Assembly: GCA_036832975.1 (NCBI GenBank)
Contig: DAITQM010000005.1
Location: forward strand, 54,815-118,814
DNA length: 64,000 nucleotides
Source of the DNA: DAITQM01 sp036832975
GTDB lineage: Bacteria > Pseudomonadota > Gammaproteobacteria > Xanthomonadales > Wenzhouxiangellaceae
Direction of reading: 5' to 3'
Made by a program: the position numbers and the translations under genes. The notes beneath the pieces are model-generated. The model was not told the DNA's origin, searched no databases, and was given only the letters and a program-made list of their open reading frames with translations. Positions 53,818 through 63,925 of this stretch are shown piece after piece. Positions within the stretch are counted from its first letter, which is position 1, and each line of letters opens with the position of its first letter.

Positions 53818-56800
53818 GTTTGTGTTGCGGAGCGGCCCAGGATGGCTGCCCACCAGCGGCGCATGGTGTGTCGCAGGTCGTCGCCGATCAGGTACAGTGC
53901 CGGGACCAGCAGTAAGGTGATCACGGTTGAGAAGACGATACCAAAGGCCAGCGAGGCGGCCATCGGAATGACGATTTGAGCTTGCAGGCTTTTTTCGAAA
54001 AGGACGATCGGTGCCAGACCGAGAAAGGTGGTGGCCGAGGTCAATAAAATGGCTCTGAAGCGCGCCTTGGCTGCTTGACGTGCCGCTTCGCCGCGCGGCA
54101 TGCCGGCTGCGACCCGGCGGTTGACGAAATCGACCAGCACCAGGCTGTCGTTGACGACGACGCCGGCAAGCGCGATGAGCCCGAACATCGACAGCAGGCT
54201 GACCGGTATGTGGAGCAACATATGGCCGATGACCGCGCCGATGACGCCGAAAGGAATCACCGACATGATCAGCAAAGGCTGGGTGTACGATTTCAGCGGG
54301 ATCGCCATCAATGTATAGATCAAAAACAGCGCGAGTAGGGCACCGCCGGTCAGTTCGCGGCTCAATTGCTGCTGGCTTTCGGTGGCGCCGTCCAGCCGGT
54401 AGCGGACTTCGGGGTAGCGCGCGAGGATATCCGGCAGCCGCCGGTCGATGATTTCGCGAATCAGTTTGCCCGGTTCGGCGTTATCCTTATCCACCATGCC
54501 GGTCACCGCTACGGCGCGCTCGCCGTCGAAGCGGCGGATCACCGCTGGCGCACTGCCGAATTCGACGCGGGCGACGGCACCGAACGGCACTTCATTGCCG
54601 TCCGGAGTGCGAATGCGCATGTTTTCGAGATTGCCGACCGAGATGCGCTCTTCTTTCGGGTAGCGCACCATGACCTTGACTTCTTCCTTGCCGCGCTGGA
54701 TGCGCTGCGCTTCGGCGCCGAAGAAGGCATGGCGCACCTGGTTGGCGAGATCGGTGAGATTGAGACCCAGCACTTCGGCGCCGGGTTGCAACGTCAGTTT
54801 GATGTCCGGGATGCCGCCCTGGAAATTGTTCTGGACGTCGTAGACGTGTTCGAGGCCGCGCAGTGTGTTTTCCAACTCGCCGGCCGCCGTTGCGAGTTGC
54901 TCGAAATTGCTGCCGACCAGTTGGAAGGCGAGATCGGGGCCGTCGTCCGGACCACCGGCGGCGCTGAAGGTCAGGCTTCGGGCGCCTGGAATTTCGCCGA
55001 TTTTCGCCCGCCAGCGCTGTTCGATTTCCGGCGCCGTGACAATGGCGTTTTCTTCTTTCTGCAGCTCGACGAGGACGGTGCCGGTGATGTCGCTCCCCGA
55101 CCAGACGAACACGGCGCGCACGGCGTTCTGCTCGGCGCCGTGTTCGGCCGTCAGTTCGTCGTCCGCCGCTTTGAGCCCGGCGAGCAAGCGATCGAGGACA
55201 TGGTGCGTTTCGGCGGCCGGCGTGCCTTCGTTCATTTCGAGGTTGGTGCGGATGAAATCGCCGGCCAGTTCCGGGAAGAACACGACTTTGACCGCGTCGC
55301 TGGATATCAAGCCGAGCGATAGGATCAACATACCGAAGAAGCTCGCCAGCGTCACGTAACGCCGTTGCAGAGCGCGGTCGAGCAGGGGCATATAGACCCG
55401 GTCGATAAAATGGTGCAGGCCCTCGCTGAAGCTGCGCTGCAGGCGGGCAATGGCATGGGCTTTCTGCGGGTCGTAAGGCTTGACCTTCATGTGCGCCAGG
55501 TGGGCCGGTAGAATCAACTTGGATTCGACCAGCGAAAAAAACAGCGCCAAGATCACCACCCAGCCGATGGCCGAGAAGAATTGTCCCGATACGCCGCTGA
55601 CCATCAGGATCGGCAAAAAGGCGACCATCGTCGTCAAGACTCCGTAGGTGGCGGGCACCGCTACTTCGTGCGCTCCGGCGATGACGTTGTCGATGGTATG
55701 GCCATCCCGCCGGATGTGAGTATAGATGCTCTCACCGATGATGATCGCATCATCGACAAGGATGCCGAGCACCAGCAAGAAGCCGAACAAGCTGAGCAGG
55801 TTCACCGTGACGTCGGCGAACTGCATGAACCACAGCGTCCCCAGAAAAGCCACTGGCAGGCCGACCATCACCCAGAACGCCAGTTTGAGACGCAGGAATA
55901 AAGCGAGGATGGCAAACACCAGGATCGCGCCGCCGAGCATGTTCTTGTTCATCATCTGCAAGCGGCTGTTTAAGTAATAAGTAATATCCGCCCAATAATC
56001 GACGCCGATACCCGACGGCAGACCGGCTTGTTTCTCGGTGATGTAGCGGCGCACCGTCTCGGCGATTTTGAGTTCGCTCTGGTCGCCGACTGACAGAATG
56101 CGGATGGCGATCGCCGGTTTGCCGTTGTGCAGCGTGTAGTGGTCGCGATCTTCGAAGCCGTCAACCACCTTGGCGATGTCGCGGACGCGCAGGCGCGTGC
56201 CGTCGGCGTTGGTGCGAATGACGATATCTTCGAATTCGCGGCCCTGATAAGCCTGCCCCTTGGTGCGCACCTGGATGTCGCCGCTCGCCGTGCGGATGTT
56301 GCCGGCCGGCAGGTCGAGCGATGCGAAGCGCACCGCCTGGGCGACCTGGTCCAGCGTCAGGTTGTATTCGCGCAGCGTCGATTCGGAGATCTCGATCGTG
56401 ATTTCGTCGTTGCGTGCGCCGATGACATCGGCCCGCGTCACGCCAGGCAAGGTGACGATTTCGTCGCGCACTTGCTGGGCATAGTCTTTCAGGACATGTT
56501 CGTCGGCGTCGCCGAAGACCGAAATCCACATCACTTCCTGCGTCCAACGGGTGCGCGAGATGATCGGCGTTTCGGTCAATTCGGGAAAGGTCGAAATGCC
56601 CTCGACGCGCATCTTGACCTCGTCCATCACCGCTTGTACGTCGTATCCCTGGACCACTTCGATCGTCACGCTGGCGCTGCCTTCGCGCCCGGTGGCAGTG
56701 ATTTTATCGATCCCTTCGACATCCTGGATCGCTTCTTCGATCTTGACCAGTACGCCTTCTTCGACGTCCTCCGGCGAGGCGCCGGGGAACGGCACGCTGA

Positions 56801-56969
56801 CGGTGATCATGTTCGGGTCGATGCGCGGCTGGCTTTCCTTTTTGATCGTCAGCGCCGACCACAGGCCGCCGGCGATCAGGACCAGCATCAGCAGGTTGGC
56901 GGCGACGTGGTTGCGCGCGAACCACTCGATGAGCGCCGCGAAAGGGTGCTTGGCGGTCTCGGTTTTCAT
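53814..56969 (-). CDS. RND efflux transporter, AcrB/HAE1 family
   Basis: A 1051-residue 12-helix inner-membrane pump with two large periplasmic loops (about residues 35-335 and 570-860). Family segments include KKESQPRIDPNMITVSVPFP, VLGILVDDAIIIGESIYTHI and GLIALAGVVVNDSLVLVDFVNRR. It is coupled to its membrane-fusion partner by TGATG. No outer-membrane channel gene is adjacent, so a shared TolC is likely. The stop codon TAG falls within the family B target duplication. Substrate unknown. Confidence 0.93.
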   Translation of the reverse strand: MKTETAKHPFAALIEWFARNHVAANLLMLVLIAGGLWSALTIKKESQPRIDPNMITVSVPFPGASPEDVEEGVLVKIEEAIQDVEGIDKITATGREGSASVTIEVVQGYDVQAVMDEVKMRVEGISTFPELTETPIISRTRWTQEVMWISVFGDADEHVLKDYAQQVRDEIVTLPGVTRADVIGARNDEITIEISESTLREYNLTLDQVAQAVRFASLDLPAGNIRTASGDIQVRTKGQAYQGREFEDIVIRTNADGTRLRVRDIAKVVDGFEDRDHYTLHNGKPAIAIRILSVGDQSELKIAETVRRYITEKQAGLPSGIGVDYWADITYYLNSRLQMMNKNMLGGAILVFAILALFLRLKLAFWVMVGLPVAFLGTLWFMQFADVTVNLLSLFGFLLVLGILVDDAIIIGESIYTHIRRDGHTIDNVIAGAHEVAVPATYGVLTTMVAFLPILMVSGVSGQFFSAIGWVVILALFFSLVESKLILPAHLAHMKVKPYDPQKAHAIARLQRSFSEGLHHFIDRVYMPLLDRALQRRYVTLASFFGMLILSLGLISSDAVKVVFFPELAGDFIRTNLEMNEGTPAAETHHVLDRLLAGLKAADDELTAEHGAEQNAVRAVFVWSGSDITGTVLVELQKEENAIVTAPEIEQRWRAKIGEIPGARSLTFSAAGGPDDGPDLAFQLVGSNFEQLATAAGELENTLRGLEHVYDVQNNFQGGIPDIKLTLQPGAEVLGLNLTDLANQVRHAFFGAEAQRIQRGKEEVKVMVRYPKEERISVGNLENMRIRTPDGNEVPFGAVARVEFGSAPAVIRRFDGERAVAVTGMVDKDNAEPGKLIREIIDRRLPDILARYPEVRYRLDGATESQQQLSRELTGGALLALFLIYTLMAIPLKSYTQPLLIMSVIPFGVIGAVIGHMLLHIPVSLLSMFGLIALAGVVVNDSLVLVDFVNRRVAAGMPRGEAARQAAKARFRAILLTSATTFLGLAPIVLFEKSLQAQIVIPMAASLAFGIVFSTVITLLLVPALYLIGDDLRHTMRRWWAAILGRSATQT

Positions 56970-58294
56970 CAGGCGTTCTGTGGATTGTGCTCGGGAGCGG
57001 CGCCGTTGTCGCCGGCGACGGCACCCGGCTCAGCCTGGTCGCTTGTTTCGCCGGGCGGCGTTTCCTCGGTGGGTGCGGCGAGGCGGATCGCCATACCCGG
57101 CACCGGAGCGGTGATGGCGGTGGTGATCACCCGCTCGCCCGGGGCGATGCCGCCTGCGATATAGGCCTTATCGGTCGTCATCCGGTCGATTTCGACCCGG
57201 CGAATGTCGATGGTTTCGTCGGGGGTGGCGATCAACACCGTATTGCCGCTGCGGATAGCGGCGCGCGGCACGGCGATGACGCCTTCGGCCTGCCGGCCGA
57301 GGATCGTCGCTTCGACAAAGGTGCCGGCCTTCAGCGGTGCCTCACGCTCGGTGCCGAGCAGTCCGTAAGGATCGGCGATCTCGGCGACGGCGTACGTCAC
57401 GCGAGTGGCGCTGTCGATCACGCCTTCGAGACGGACGATACGGCCGGCCCATTGCCGTTGCCGGCCGCCGCTGCCGGCCCGTAGGATCACTTCGGGGCCA
57501 TCGCTGACGATCCGCCCCGGCGGCGGCAAGTCGAGATATTGCAGGTCTTCGTCGGTCAGCGCCAGGCGCACTTCGGCGCTGTCGACGGCGAGAATACCGC
57601 CGAGCGTGGCGTTGACACTGATATATTGGCCGAGGTTGGCGTCGCGGCTTTCGACGATGGCATCGTAGGGCACGGCAATCCGTGTCCGCGCCAGGTCGCG
57701 CTGGGCGTTGAGCAGGTCGGCATCGGCCGAACGAACCGCGGCGCGGGCTTCCTCGAGTTGCGGCAGGCGCAGAACCAAGGCGTTGGGCTCTTTGTCGGGG
57801 TTGAGCTGTTGCCAATCTTTGCGGGCCTGCTCGGTGCGCGCTTCGGCGTCGGCGAGTTGGGCCTGGCGGCTGGCGAGATTGGCTTCGGCGCTGATCAACG
57901 CGGCGCGGTAATCGCCGGGGTCTATTTCCAATAGGAGATCCCCGCGGCGGACGAAGGCGCCGGCAGCGAAAGCATCGGCAACGTGGACAACGCGGCCGGC
58001 AACCTCGGCGGTCAGCGTGGTTTCGGTGCGTGGTTCGACGGTCCCGAAGGTCTCGACCCGGTAGCGCAGATCGGTCTGTTCGGCAGTCACCGCTTCGACC
58101 AGCCGCGCGGTTTGCGGCGTGGATTTTTCGGCCGGCGGTTTTTTGAAAGTGACGACGAGCACGATGGCGGCGACGATCGAGGCAAGAATGATCCACAGCG
58201 GCAGCAGCCGCCAGATGAGGCTGGGGGCCGGGTCGGCGCGAACCAGCTGCGGCGTTTTGCGGCTGAGTGGGATGGGTTTCATCGTCGCGTTCAT
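56969..58294 (-). CDS. RND efflux periplasmic adaptor (membrane fusion protein)
   Basis: A 441-residue adaptor. An N-terminal helix (about residues 28-50) anchors it. Then come the lipoyl and barrel domains with GDLLLEIDPGDYRAALISAE and a coiled-coil hairpin (about 125-195), followed by AVPYDAIVESRDANLGQYIS. The Pro/Glu/Gly-rich C-terminus is short and likely disordered. A second start at 58282 is possible. It links the RND pump to an outer-membrane channel. Confidence 0.92.
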   Translation of the reverse strand: MNATMKPIPLSRKTPQLVRADPAPSLIWRLLPLWIILASIVAAIVLVVTFKKPPAEKSTPQTARLVEAVTAEQTDLRYRVETFGTVEPRTETTLTAEVAGRVVHVADAFAAGAFVRRGDLLLEIDPGDYRAALISAEANLASRQAQLADAEARTEQARKDWQQLNPDKEPNALVLRLPQLEEARAAVRSADADLLNAQRDLARTRIAVPYDAIVESRDANLGQYISVNATLGGILAVDSAEVRLALTDEDLQYLDLPPPGRIVSDGPEVILRAGSGGRQRQWAGRIVRLEGVIDSATRVTYAVAEIADPYGLLGTEREAPLKAGTFVEATILGRQAEGVIAVPRAAIRSGNTVLIATPDETIDIRRVEIDRMTTDKAYIAGGIAPGERVITTAITAPVPGMAIRLAAPTEETPPGETSDQAEPGAVAGDNGAAPEHNPQNA

Positions 58295-58465
58295 CGAGTT
58301 GCCTGGATTAGGACCGGGTAATGACCGGGCATCATTGTCGGGGCGAGCGGAGAAAATTGCCTGTGCCGAAAGCCACGCATGACTTCCGGCCGGGTGTGAC
58401 CGCCGGAAACAGGCGCGGGACAGGGGGGCCGGAAAAAGGCGGGATTGGGTGGTCCCGGCTTATGC

Positions 58466-58471
58466 GATAAT
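58466..58471 (+). promoter_or_regulatory. Possible extended -10 just upstream of map
   Basis: TGC followed by GATAAT (58466-58471) fits an extended -10 element. No good -35 lies 16-18 bases before it (around 58443-58448, GATTGG). Were it used, transcription would begin at about the ATG at 58479, giving a leaderless mRNA. Confidence 0.25.
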
Positions 58472-58478
58472 GGATCGT

Positions 58479-59282
58479 ATGCGGCAAGCAAGGTTCAATC
58501 AGCGCTATACGCGCGCCGATGGCGTGGTGCTGAAAAGCGCCGCCGAGATCGCGGCGCTGCGCGAGGCCGGCCGGCTGGCGGCCGACGTGCTGCGCATGAT
58601 CGCCCCTTATGTCAAACCGGGGGTGACGACCGGCGAGTTGGACGAGCGCTGCCACGACTATATCGTCGAGGTGCAAAAAGCGATACCCGCGCCGCTCAAT
58701 TACCGCGGCTTCCCGCGCTCGATCTGCACTTCGGTCAACGACGTCGTGTGCCACGGAATCCCCGGTGCCAAAGTGCTCAAGCGCGGCGATATTGTCAACA
58801 TCGACATCACCGTGATCAAGGACGGCTGGCACGGCGATACGAGCCGGATGTTCTGCGTCGGCGACGTCTCGGTTGCCGCCCGGCGGGTGTGCGAAGTGGC
58901 CCATGAGGCCCTGTGGCTCGGCATCCGGATGGTCCGGCCGGGCATCCGTCTCGGCGACCTCGGACACGCGATCCAGCGCCATGTCGAAGCCGCCGGTATG
59001 AGCGTCGTACGCGAATACTGCGGGCACGGCATCGGCCGCGGCTTTCACGAGGATCCGCAGGTACTGCATTACGGCGAACCGGGCACCGGCCTCGAGATCG
59101 AATCGGGCATGGTCTTCACGATCGAGCCGATGGTCAACATCGGCAAACCCGGAACGCGCCTGATGAACGACGGCTGGACCGTCAAAACCCGCGACCGCAG
59201 CCTGTCGGCGCAGTGGGAGCACACGCTCGCCGTCACTCCGCACGGCGTCGAGATCCTGACCCAGTACCCCGACGCGGCATGA
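58479..59282 (+). CDS. map: Methionine aminopeptidase, type I
   Basis: A 267-residue metalloprotease removing the initiator methionine. Metal ligands are visible: Asp residues in VNIDITVIKDGWHGDTSR, His in YCGHGIGRGFHEDP, and Glu residues in FTIEPMVNIG and SAQWEHTLAVT. An additional ATG at 58470 and a GTG at 58449 are in frame; none has a clear ribosome site, so the start is uncertain. It is the first gene of map-glnD-dapD-dapE, overlapping glnD by four bases. Confidence 0.95.
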   Translation: MRQARFNQRYTRADGVVLKSAAEIAALREAGRLAADVLRMIAPYVKPGVTTGELDERCHDYIVEVQKAIPAPLNYRGFPRSICTSVNDVVCHGIPGAKVLKRGDIVNIDITVIKDGWHGDTSRMFCVGDVSVAARRVCEVAHEALWLGIRMVRPGIRLGDLGHAIQRHVEAAGMSVVREYCGHGIGRGFHEDPQVLHYGEPGTGLEIESGMVFTIEPMVNIGKPGTRLMNDGWTVKTRDRSLSAQWEHTLAVTPHGVEILTQYPDAA

Positions 59283-61972
59283 GCCGCGGCGTCCTGGCGG
59301 CCGATCGCTCGACCGCCGGCGATGTTCTGCGCGGCCGTCTCGCCGCGCTCGATCGTGACCTCGCCCGCCGTTTCGCGCACGGCGCGCCGATGATCCATCT
59401 GCTGCGCCGCCGCGCCTTGGGCATCGCCCGCTTGCTGATCGCCCGCTGGGCAGACCATCTCGGGTCCGCCGCCCGCTCATCGCTTGATGCCCCCCTGGCC
59501 CTGGTCGCGGTCGGCGGCTTCGGCCGCGGTGAAATGCACCCTCATTCCGACCTGGACCTGCTGATTCTGCACCGGGCGCCGGCGCCGCCGGCGGCCGGTG
59601 CGATCGAGTGTTTCATCCGCGAACTCTGGGACGGCGGTCTGGTCGTCGGGCACAGCGTCCGCGGCCTGGACGCATGCCTGGACGCGGCGGCGACCGATGT
59701 CCAGTGGCTCACCAACCTGATGGAAGCCCGGCTGCTGGCCGGCGACCGGGGGTTGTTCACCGCCTTGCAGGCCGGGATAGCAGCCGAGCGGATGTGGCCG
59801 CCGGCCGCTTATTTCGCCGCCAAACGCGCCGAGCAGCAGGCCCGGCACGAACGCTTCGACGATGCCATCGGCAATCTCGAACCCCATCTCAAGGAAGGTC
59901 CGGGCGGCTTGCGCGACCTGCAGAACATGCTGTGGGTGGCGCGCCGCCGCTTCGGCATCCCGCCGCTGGTCCAATTACAGCGTCACGGCCTTTTGACCGA
60001 ACGCGAGTGCACCGACCTGACGGCTGCCCGCGATGGGTTGTGGCGCCTGCGTTGGGCCTTGCACGCGATGGCCGGCCGGGCTGAGGAGCGTTTGTTGTTC
60101 GATTACCAGCGTGCCCTGGCGGCGCTGCTCGCCACACCCGGCGACGGCTCGCCGCCGCCGGGTGCGGCTGCCGATCAGCACGCGGTGGAACGCTTCATGC
60201 AACGCTATTACCGCGCGGCGCAGCAAGTGGAGCGTCTGAACGAGCGGGTATTGCAGCAGTACGACGAGGAATTCCACCGGTCGGCGGACGTCCCCGATGC
60301 CGTCGAGCCGTTGAACGAGCGCTTCAACATCCGCAATGGTTACCTCGAAACCGCCGACGAACAGGTTTTCGTGCGCACCCCACTGGCCCTCATCGAGCTG
60401 TTCACCTGGCTGCAGAAGCGGCCCGAGATCGCCGGCGTTCGGGCCAGTACGATCCGCCAGGTGCGCCAGCACCTCCGACTGATCGACGACGACTTCCGGC
60501 GCGACGCCGCGTGCCGCGACCTGTTTCTCGGCATTCTCGATGGCGAACGCCGGGTTTACGCCTGTCTCAAGCGCCTGAACCGCTATGGCCTTCTGGCGGC
60601 GCTGTTGCCGCCGTTCGCCCAGATCGTCGGGCGCATGCAGTTCGATTTGTTTCACGTCTATACCGTCGACCAGCATACGTTGTTCGTGGTCCGCAACCTG
60701 CGCCGCATCCGACAAGCCGAAGCCGGCAGCCCGTTCGGGCGGGCGAAGCCGGTGTTCGAGCGGATCGAACGCCCGGCGGTGCTCTATCTGGCGGCCTTGT
60801 TTCACGACATCGCCAAAGGGCGGGGCGGCGACCATTCCACCGCCGGCGCCCTCGATGCCGAGTCTTTTTGCGCCGGCCTGGCTCTGTCGCAGGCCGAGCG
60901 GCGGCTCGTGGCCTGGTTGGTTCGCCACCATTTGCTGCTGTCGCGCACCGCCCAGCGCGAAGATATCGCCGATCCGGAAGTGGTCCGCGCCTTCGCCCGC
61001 CGGGTCGGCGATCAGGCGCACCTCGACCACCTTTATCTGCTGACCGTGGCCGATATCGCCGCCACCGCACCGGCATTGTGGAATTCGTGGCGCGACAGCC
61101 TGACCTTCGATCTTTACCAGGCCGCCGGCCGGGAACTGCGCCGCGGCCTCGATCAACCGCTGGATCATGATTTGCGGCGCGTCGAAATTCTGACCGAGGC
61201 GCGAGCCATTCTGGCGGCTGGCGATCTCGATCTCGAGGCGGCGGCGCACTGGTGGCAGCGGATTCCGCCCCCGGCGCTGCTCCGTCTGAAGGCCGAACAA
61301 CTGGCGTGGATCAGCGCCGCCGTGCTGCCCGCCGGCGAGACGGAAACGGTGGTCGCGGTACGCGCCCTCGAGCGCGAAAAAATCAGCGAGTTGCTGCTCT
61401 ATGCCGCCGATTTCGACGGTTTGTTCGCCACCGCCGCCAAGGTGCTCGACCGGATGCGCTGCAACGTCCTCGCGGCGCGTATCATCACCACCGACGACGG
61501 CCGGGCTTTGGACCTGTTTCAGATCGCCGACCGCCACGGCCAGACTCTCCATGCCAGCGACGTCGAGCGCCTCAAAACGGCGCTGCGCCGGGCGCTCGAG
61601 GCACGGGCGGCGCCACTGCCGTCGCGCCTTGCGCTGCCGCGCCGCCTGCGCGCATTCGCCGGCCGGCCGTTGATCGAATTTTGCCACCGCGACAAAACCA
61701 TCCTCGAACTCGAATGCCTCGATTTCCCCGGCCTGCTGTCGGTGGTCAGCAGCGTGCTGGCCGCCGCCGGGGTCCGCGTCCACGACGCCCGGATCGCGAC
61801 GTTCGGCGAGCGCGCCGAGGATTTGTTCACGTTGAGCGATGCCGCCGGCCGGCCGCTCGACGATACGCTGTGCGCGCAACTCGCCGCCCGCCTGAACGAA
61901 CGATTGGGCGAACGGCTCGACGCTATCGGAGATACGCAACCTCATGAACGTGACACCAGAAAAAATCAATGA
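59279..61972 (+). CDS. glnD: Bifunctional uridylyltransferase/uridylyl-removing enzyme GlnD
   Basis: An 897-residue PII-modifying nitrogen sensor. The nucleotidyltransferase motif GGFGRGEMHPHSDLDLLIL is at about residues 79-97, the HD hydrolase motif FHDIAKGRGGDHS at about 506-518, and two ACT domains are at the end (EKISELLLYAADFDGLFA and ECLDFPGLLSVVSSVLAAAG). Start ATG 59279 overlaps map; a longer frame inside map is rejected. It overlaps dapD by 29 bases, tight coupling of nitrogen sensing with lysine synthesis genes. Confidence 0.95.
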   Translation: MSRGVLAADRSTAGDVLRGRLAALDRDLARRFAHGAPMIHLLRRRALGIARLLIARWADHLGSAARSSLDAPLALVAVGGFGRGEMHPHSDLDLLILHRAPAPPAAGAIECFIRELWDGGLVVGHSVRGLDACLDAAATDVQWLTNLMEARLLAGDRGLFTALQAGIAAERMWPPAAYFAAKRAEQQARHERFDDAIGNLEPHLKEGPGGLRDLQNMLWVARRRFGIPPLVQLQRHGLLTERECTDLTAARDGLWRLRWALHAMAGRAEERLLFDYQRALAALLATPGDGSPPPGAAADQHAVERFMQRYYRAAQQVERLNERVLQQYDEEFHRSADVPDAVEPLNERFNIRNGYLETADEQVFVRTPLALIELFTWLQKRPEIAGVRASTIRQVRQHLRLIDDDFRRDAACRDLFLGILDGERRVYACLKRLNRYGLLAALLPPFAQIVGRMQFDLFHVYTVDQHTLFVVRNLRRIRQAEAGSPFGRAKPVFERIERPAVLYLAALFHDIAKGRGGDHSTAGALDAESFCAGLALSQAERRLVAWLVRHHLLLSRTAQREDIADPEVVRAFARRVGDQAHLDHLYLLTVADIAATAPALWNSWRDSLTFDLYQAAGRELRRGLDQPLDHDLRRVEILTEARAILAAGDLDLEAAAHWWQRIPPPALLRLKAEQLAWISAAVLPAGETETVVAVRALEREKISELLLYAADFDGLFATAAKVLDRMRCNVLAARIITTDDGRALDLFQIADRHGQTLHASDVERLKTALRRALEARAAPLPSRLALPRRLRAFAGRPLIEFCHRDKTILELECLDFPGLLSVVSSVLAAAGVRVHDARIATFGERAEDLFTLSDAAGRPLDDTLCAQLAARLNERLGERLDAIGDTQPHERDTRKNQ

Positions 61973-62762
61973 CTTATGGCGCCGCCGGGCGCAATGGGTC
62001 CGGGCCCGCGACCGGAGCGAAGTGCGGGCGGCGATCGACGAGTGCCTGGCCGGACTGGCCTCAGGTGAGCTGCGCGTTGCCGAAACCGGTGAGGACGGCG
62101 CCTGGCGGGTCAACGAGTGGCTGAAAAAAGCCATCCTGCTGCACTTTCTTTTGACCCCGGCGAGCCCGATCCCCGGCGCCCCGGCCTCGGGATACGACAA
62201 GGTGCCGCTGCGCTTGACCGATCCGGATGAAGCGCGGGCCGCCGAGGTCCGGCTGGTTCCCGGGGCGATCGTTCGGCACGGGGCGTACATCGGACCGCAA
62301 ACCGTCCTGATGCCGAGCTTCGTCAATATCGGCGCCTATATCGGCGAGGGTTCGATGATCGATACCTGGGCGACCGTCGGCTCGTGCGCCCAGATCGGGC
62401 GCAACGTCCACCTCTCGGGCGGCGCCGGGATCGGCGGCGTGCTCGAACCGATGCAGGCGCTGCCGACCATCATCGAGGACGATTGCTTCATCGGGGCGCG
62501 GGCCGAAATCGTCGAGGGGGTGATCGTCGAACGCGGTGCCGTGATCGCGATGGGCGTCCATATCGGGCAGAGCACGCGCATTTACGACCGGGCCACGGGC
62601 GAGGTCAGCCACGGCCGAGTGCCGGCCGGCGCGGTTGTGGTGCCCGGCGCGCTGCCGTCGAGCGACGGCAGCCACAGCCTGGCCTGTGCCGTGATCGTCA
62701 AGCGCGTCGATGCCGCGACCCGGGCGCGGACGGCGTTGAACGATCTATTGCGTTCGGCCTGA
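61944..62762 (+). CDS. dapD: Tetrahydrodipicolinate N-succinyltransferase
   Basis: A 272-residue left-handed beta-helix enzyme that succinylates tetrahydrodipicolinate in lysine/peptidoglycan precursor synthesis. Hexapeptide repeats are visible, with NIGAYIGEGSMIDTWATVGS and GGAGIGGVLEPMQALPTIIE. Length is normal. Start ATG 61944 lies inside the glnD end, and dapE begins one base before the dapD stop ends (TGATG). Confidence 0.97.
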   Translation: MNVTPEKINDLWRRRAQWVRARDRSEVRAAIDECLAGLASGELRVAETGEDGAWRVNEWLKKAILLHFLLTPASPIPGAPASGYDKVPLRLTDPDEARAAEVRLVPGAIVRHGAYIGPQTVLMPSFVNIGAYIGEGSMIDTWATVGSCAQIGRNVHLSGGAGIGGVLEPMQALPTIIEDDCFIGARAEIVEGVIVERGAVIAMGVHIGQSTRIYDRATGEVSHGRVPAGAVVVPGALPSSDGSHSLACAVIVKRVDAATRARTALNDLLRSA

Positions 62763-63925
62763 TGGCCGCCCGGCGCATCGACGGCAATGCCGTGCTCGAT
62801 CTGGCCAGCGAGCTGATCGCCCGGCCGTCGGTGACGCCGCGCGACGCCGGCTGCCAGGAGTTGATCGCCGCCCGCCTGGCCGCCGCCGGCGGCCGCATCC
62901 GGCGCTGGGGTTTCGGTGCCGTGGACAACTTGCTCGTGACCTTCGGCGAGGAGAGCGGCGCGCGGCGGCGGCATCTGATGTTTCTCGGCCACACCGACGT
63001 GGTTCCGGCCGGCGACGAACAGGCGTGGCGTTCGCCACCCTTCTCCCCCGAAGTCCGCGATGGCGTGCTGTACGGCCGCGGCGCCGCCGATATGAAAGGC
63101 GCGGTCGCGGCGATGGTCGTGGCGCTCGAATGTTGGGCGGCCGCCCGCCCGGCCGGCGGCAAGGTCAGCCTGCTTCTGACTTCCGATGAAGAAGGCGAGG
63201 CGCGCGACGGCATCCGTCGCGTCGCGCCGCTGCTCGCCGCCGAGGGCTTGGTGCCCGATTATTGCCTGGTCGGCGAACCGTCGTGCACGGCCCGTCTCGG
63301 CGATACCGTGCGCCGCGGCCGGCGCGGCTCGATGTATTTCACGGGCGAGTGGCATGGCGCGGCCGGGCACAGCGCTTACCAGGATCCGGCGGCCAACCCG
63401 GCGCACCGTGCGGTGCGCGCCCTGGCGGCGTTGACCGCCGTCGATTTTGCCGATGGCGGTGCGGACTTTCCGGGCACGACGTTGAACCTGACTCGTCTGG
63501 AAAGCGTCGGCGGGGCGGGTAACGTGACGCCGGCCCGCAGTCTCGCCGAGGGCAACCTGCGCCATCCGCCGTCTTCGCCTGCCCGGGTCCTGCAACAACG
63601 CCTGAGCGCGGCGATGCAGGCGGCCGGCGCTGCACCCGACCGCCTGGAATGGGACGTGCGGGCCGAGCCATACTACACGGCGGCCGGCCAACTGCTCGCC
63701 GTGCTCGACCGTGCCATCGCCGCGCAGCTCGGCAGCGCAGCGCACCTCGACACCGGCGGCGGTACGTCCGACGGCCGTTTCCTCGCCGCCCTCGGCGCCG
63801 AAGTCGCCGAATTCGGCCTGGTCAACCGCACCATCCATCGCGTCGATGAATCGACCCCGGTCGCCGACCTGGAACGGCTGGCGGAAATCTACCTGGCGTT
63901 GATCGATCCGCTATTAACCCAATAG
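62762..63925 (+). CDS. dapE: Succinyl-diaminopimelate desuccinylase
   Basis: A 387-residue M20-type zinc hydrolase. Zinc-binding and catalytic residues are visible in FLGHTDVVPAGD (His), GRGAADMKGAVAAM (Asp), TSDEEGEARDG (Glu-Glu), GEPSCTARLGD and the C-terminal TIHRVDES (His). It continues lysine synthesis from dapD. The last codons ACC-CAA-TAG are provided by the family A element fragment at 63918, so residues at the extreme C-terminus are foreign; the conserved core is complete. Confidence 0.95.
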   Translation: MAARRIDGNAVLDLASELIARPSVTPRDAGCQELIAARLAAAGGRIRRWGFGAVDNLLVTFGEESGARRRHLMFLGHTDVVPAGDEQAWRSPPFSPEVRDGVLYGRGAADMKGAVAAMVVALECWAAARPAGGKVSLLLTSDEEGEARDGIRRVAPLLAAEGLVPDYCLVGEPSCTARLGDTVRRGRRGSMYFTGEWHGAAGHSAYQDPAANPAHRAVRALAALTAVDFADGGADFPGTTLNLTRLESVGGAGNVTPARSLAEGNLRHPPSSPARVLQQRLSAAMQAAGAAPDRLEWDVRAEPYYTAAGQLLAVLDRAIAAQLGSAAHLDTGGGTSDGRFLAALGAEVAEFGLVNRTIHRVDESTPVADLERLAEIYLALIDPLLTQ

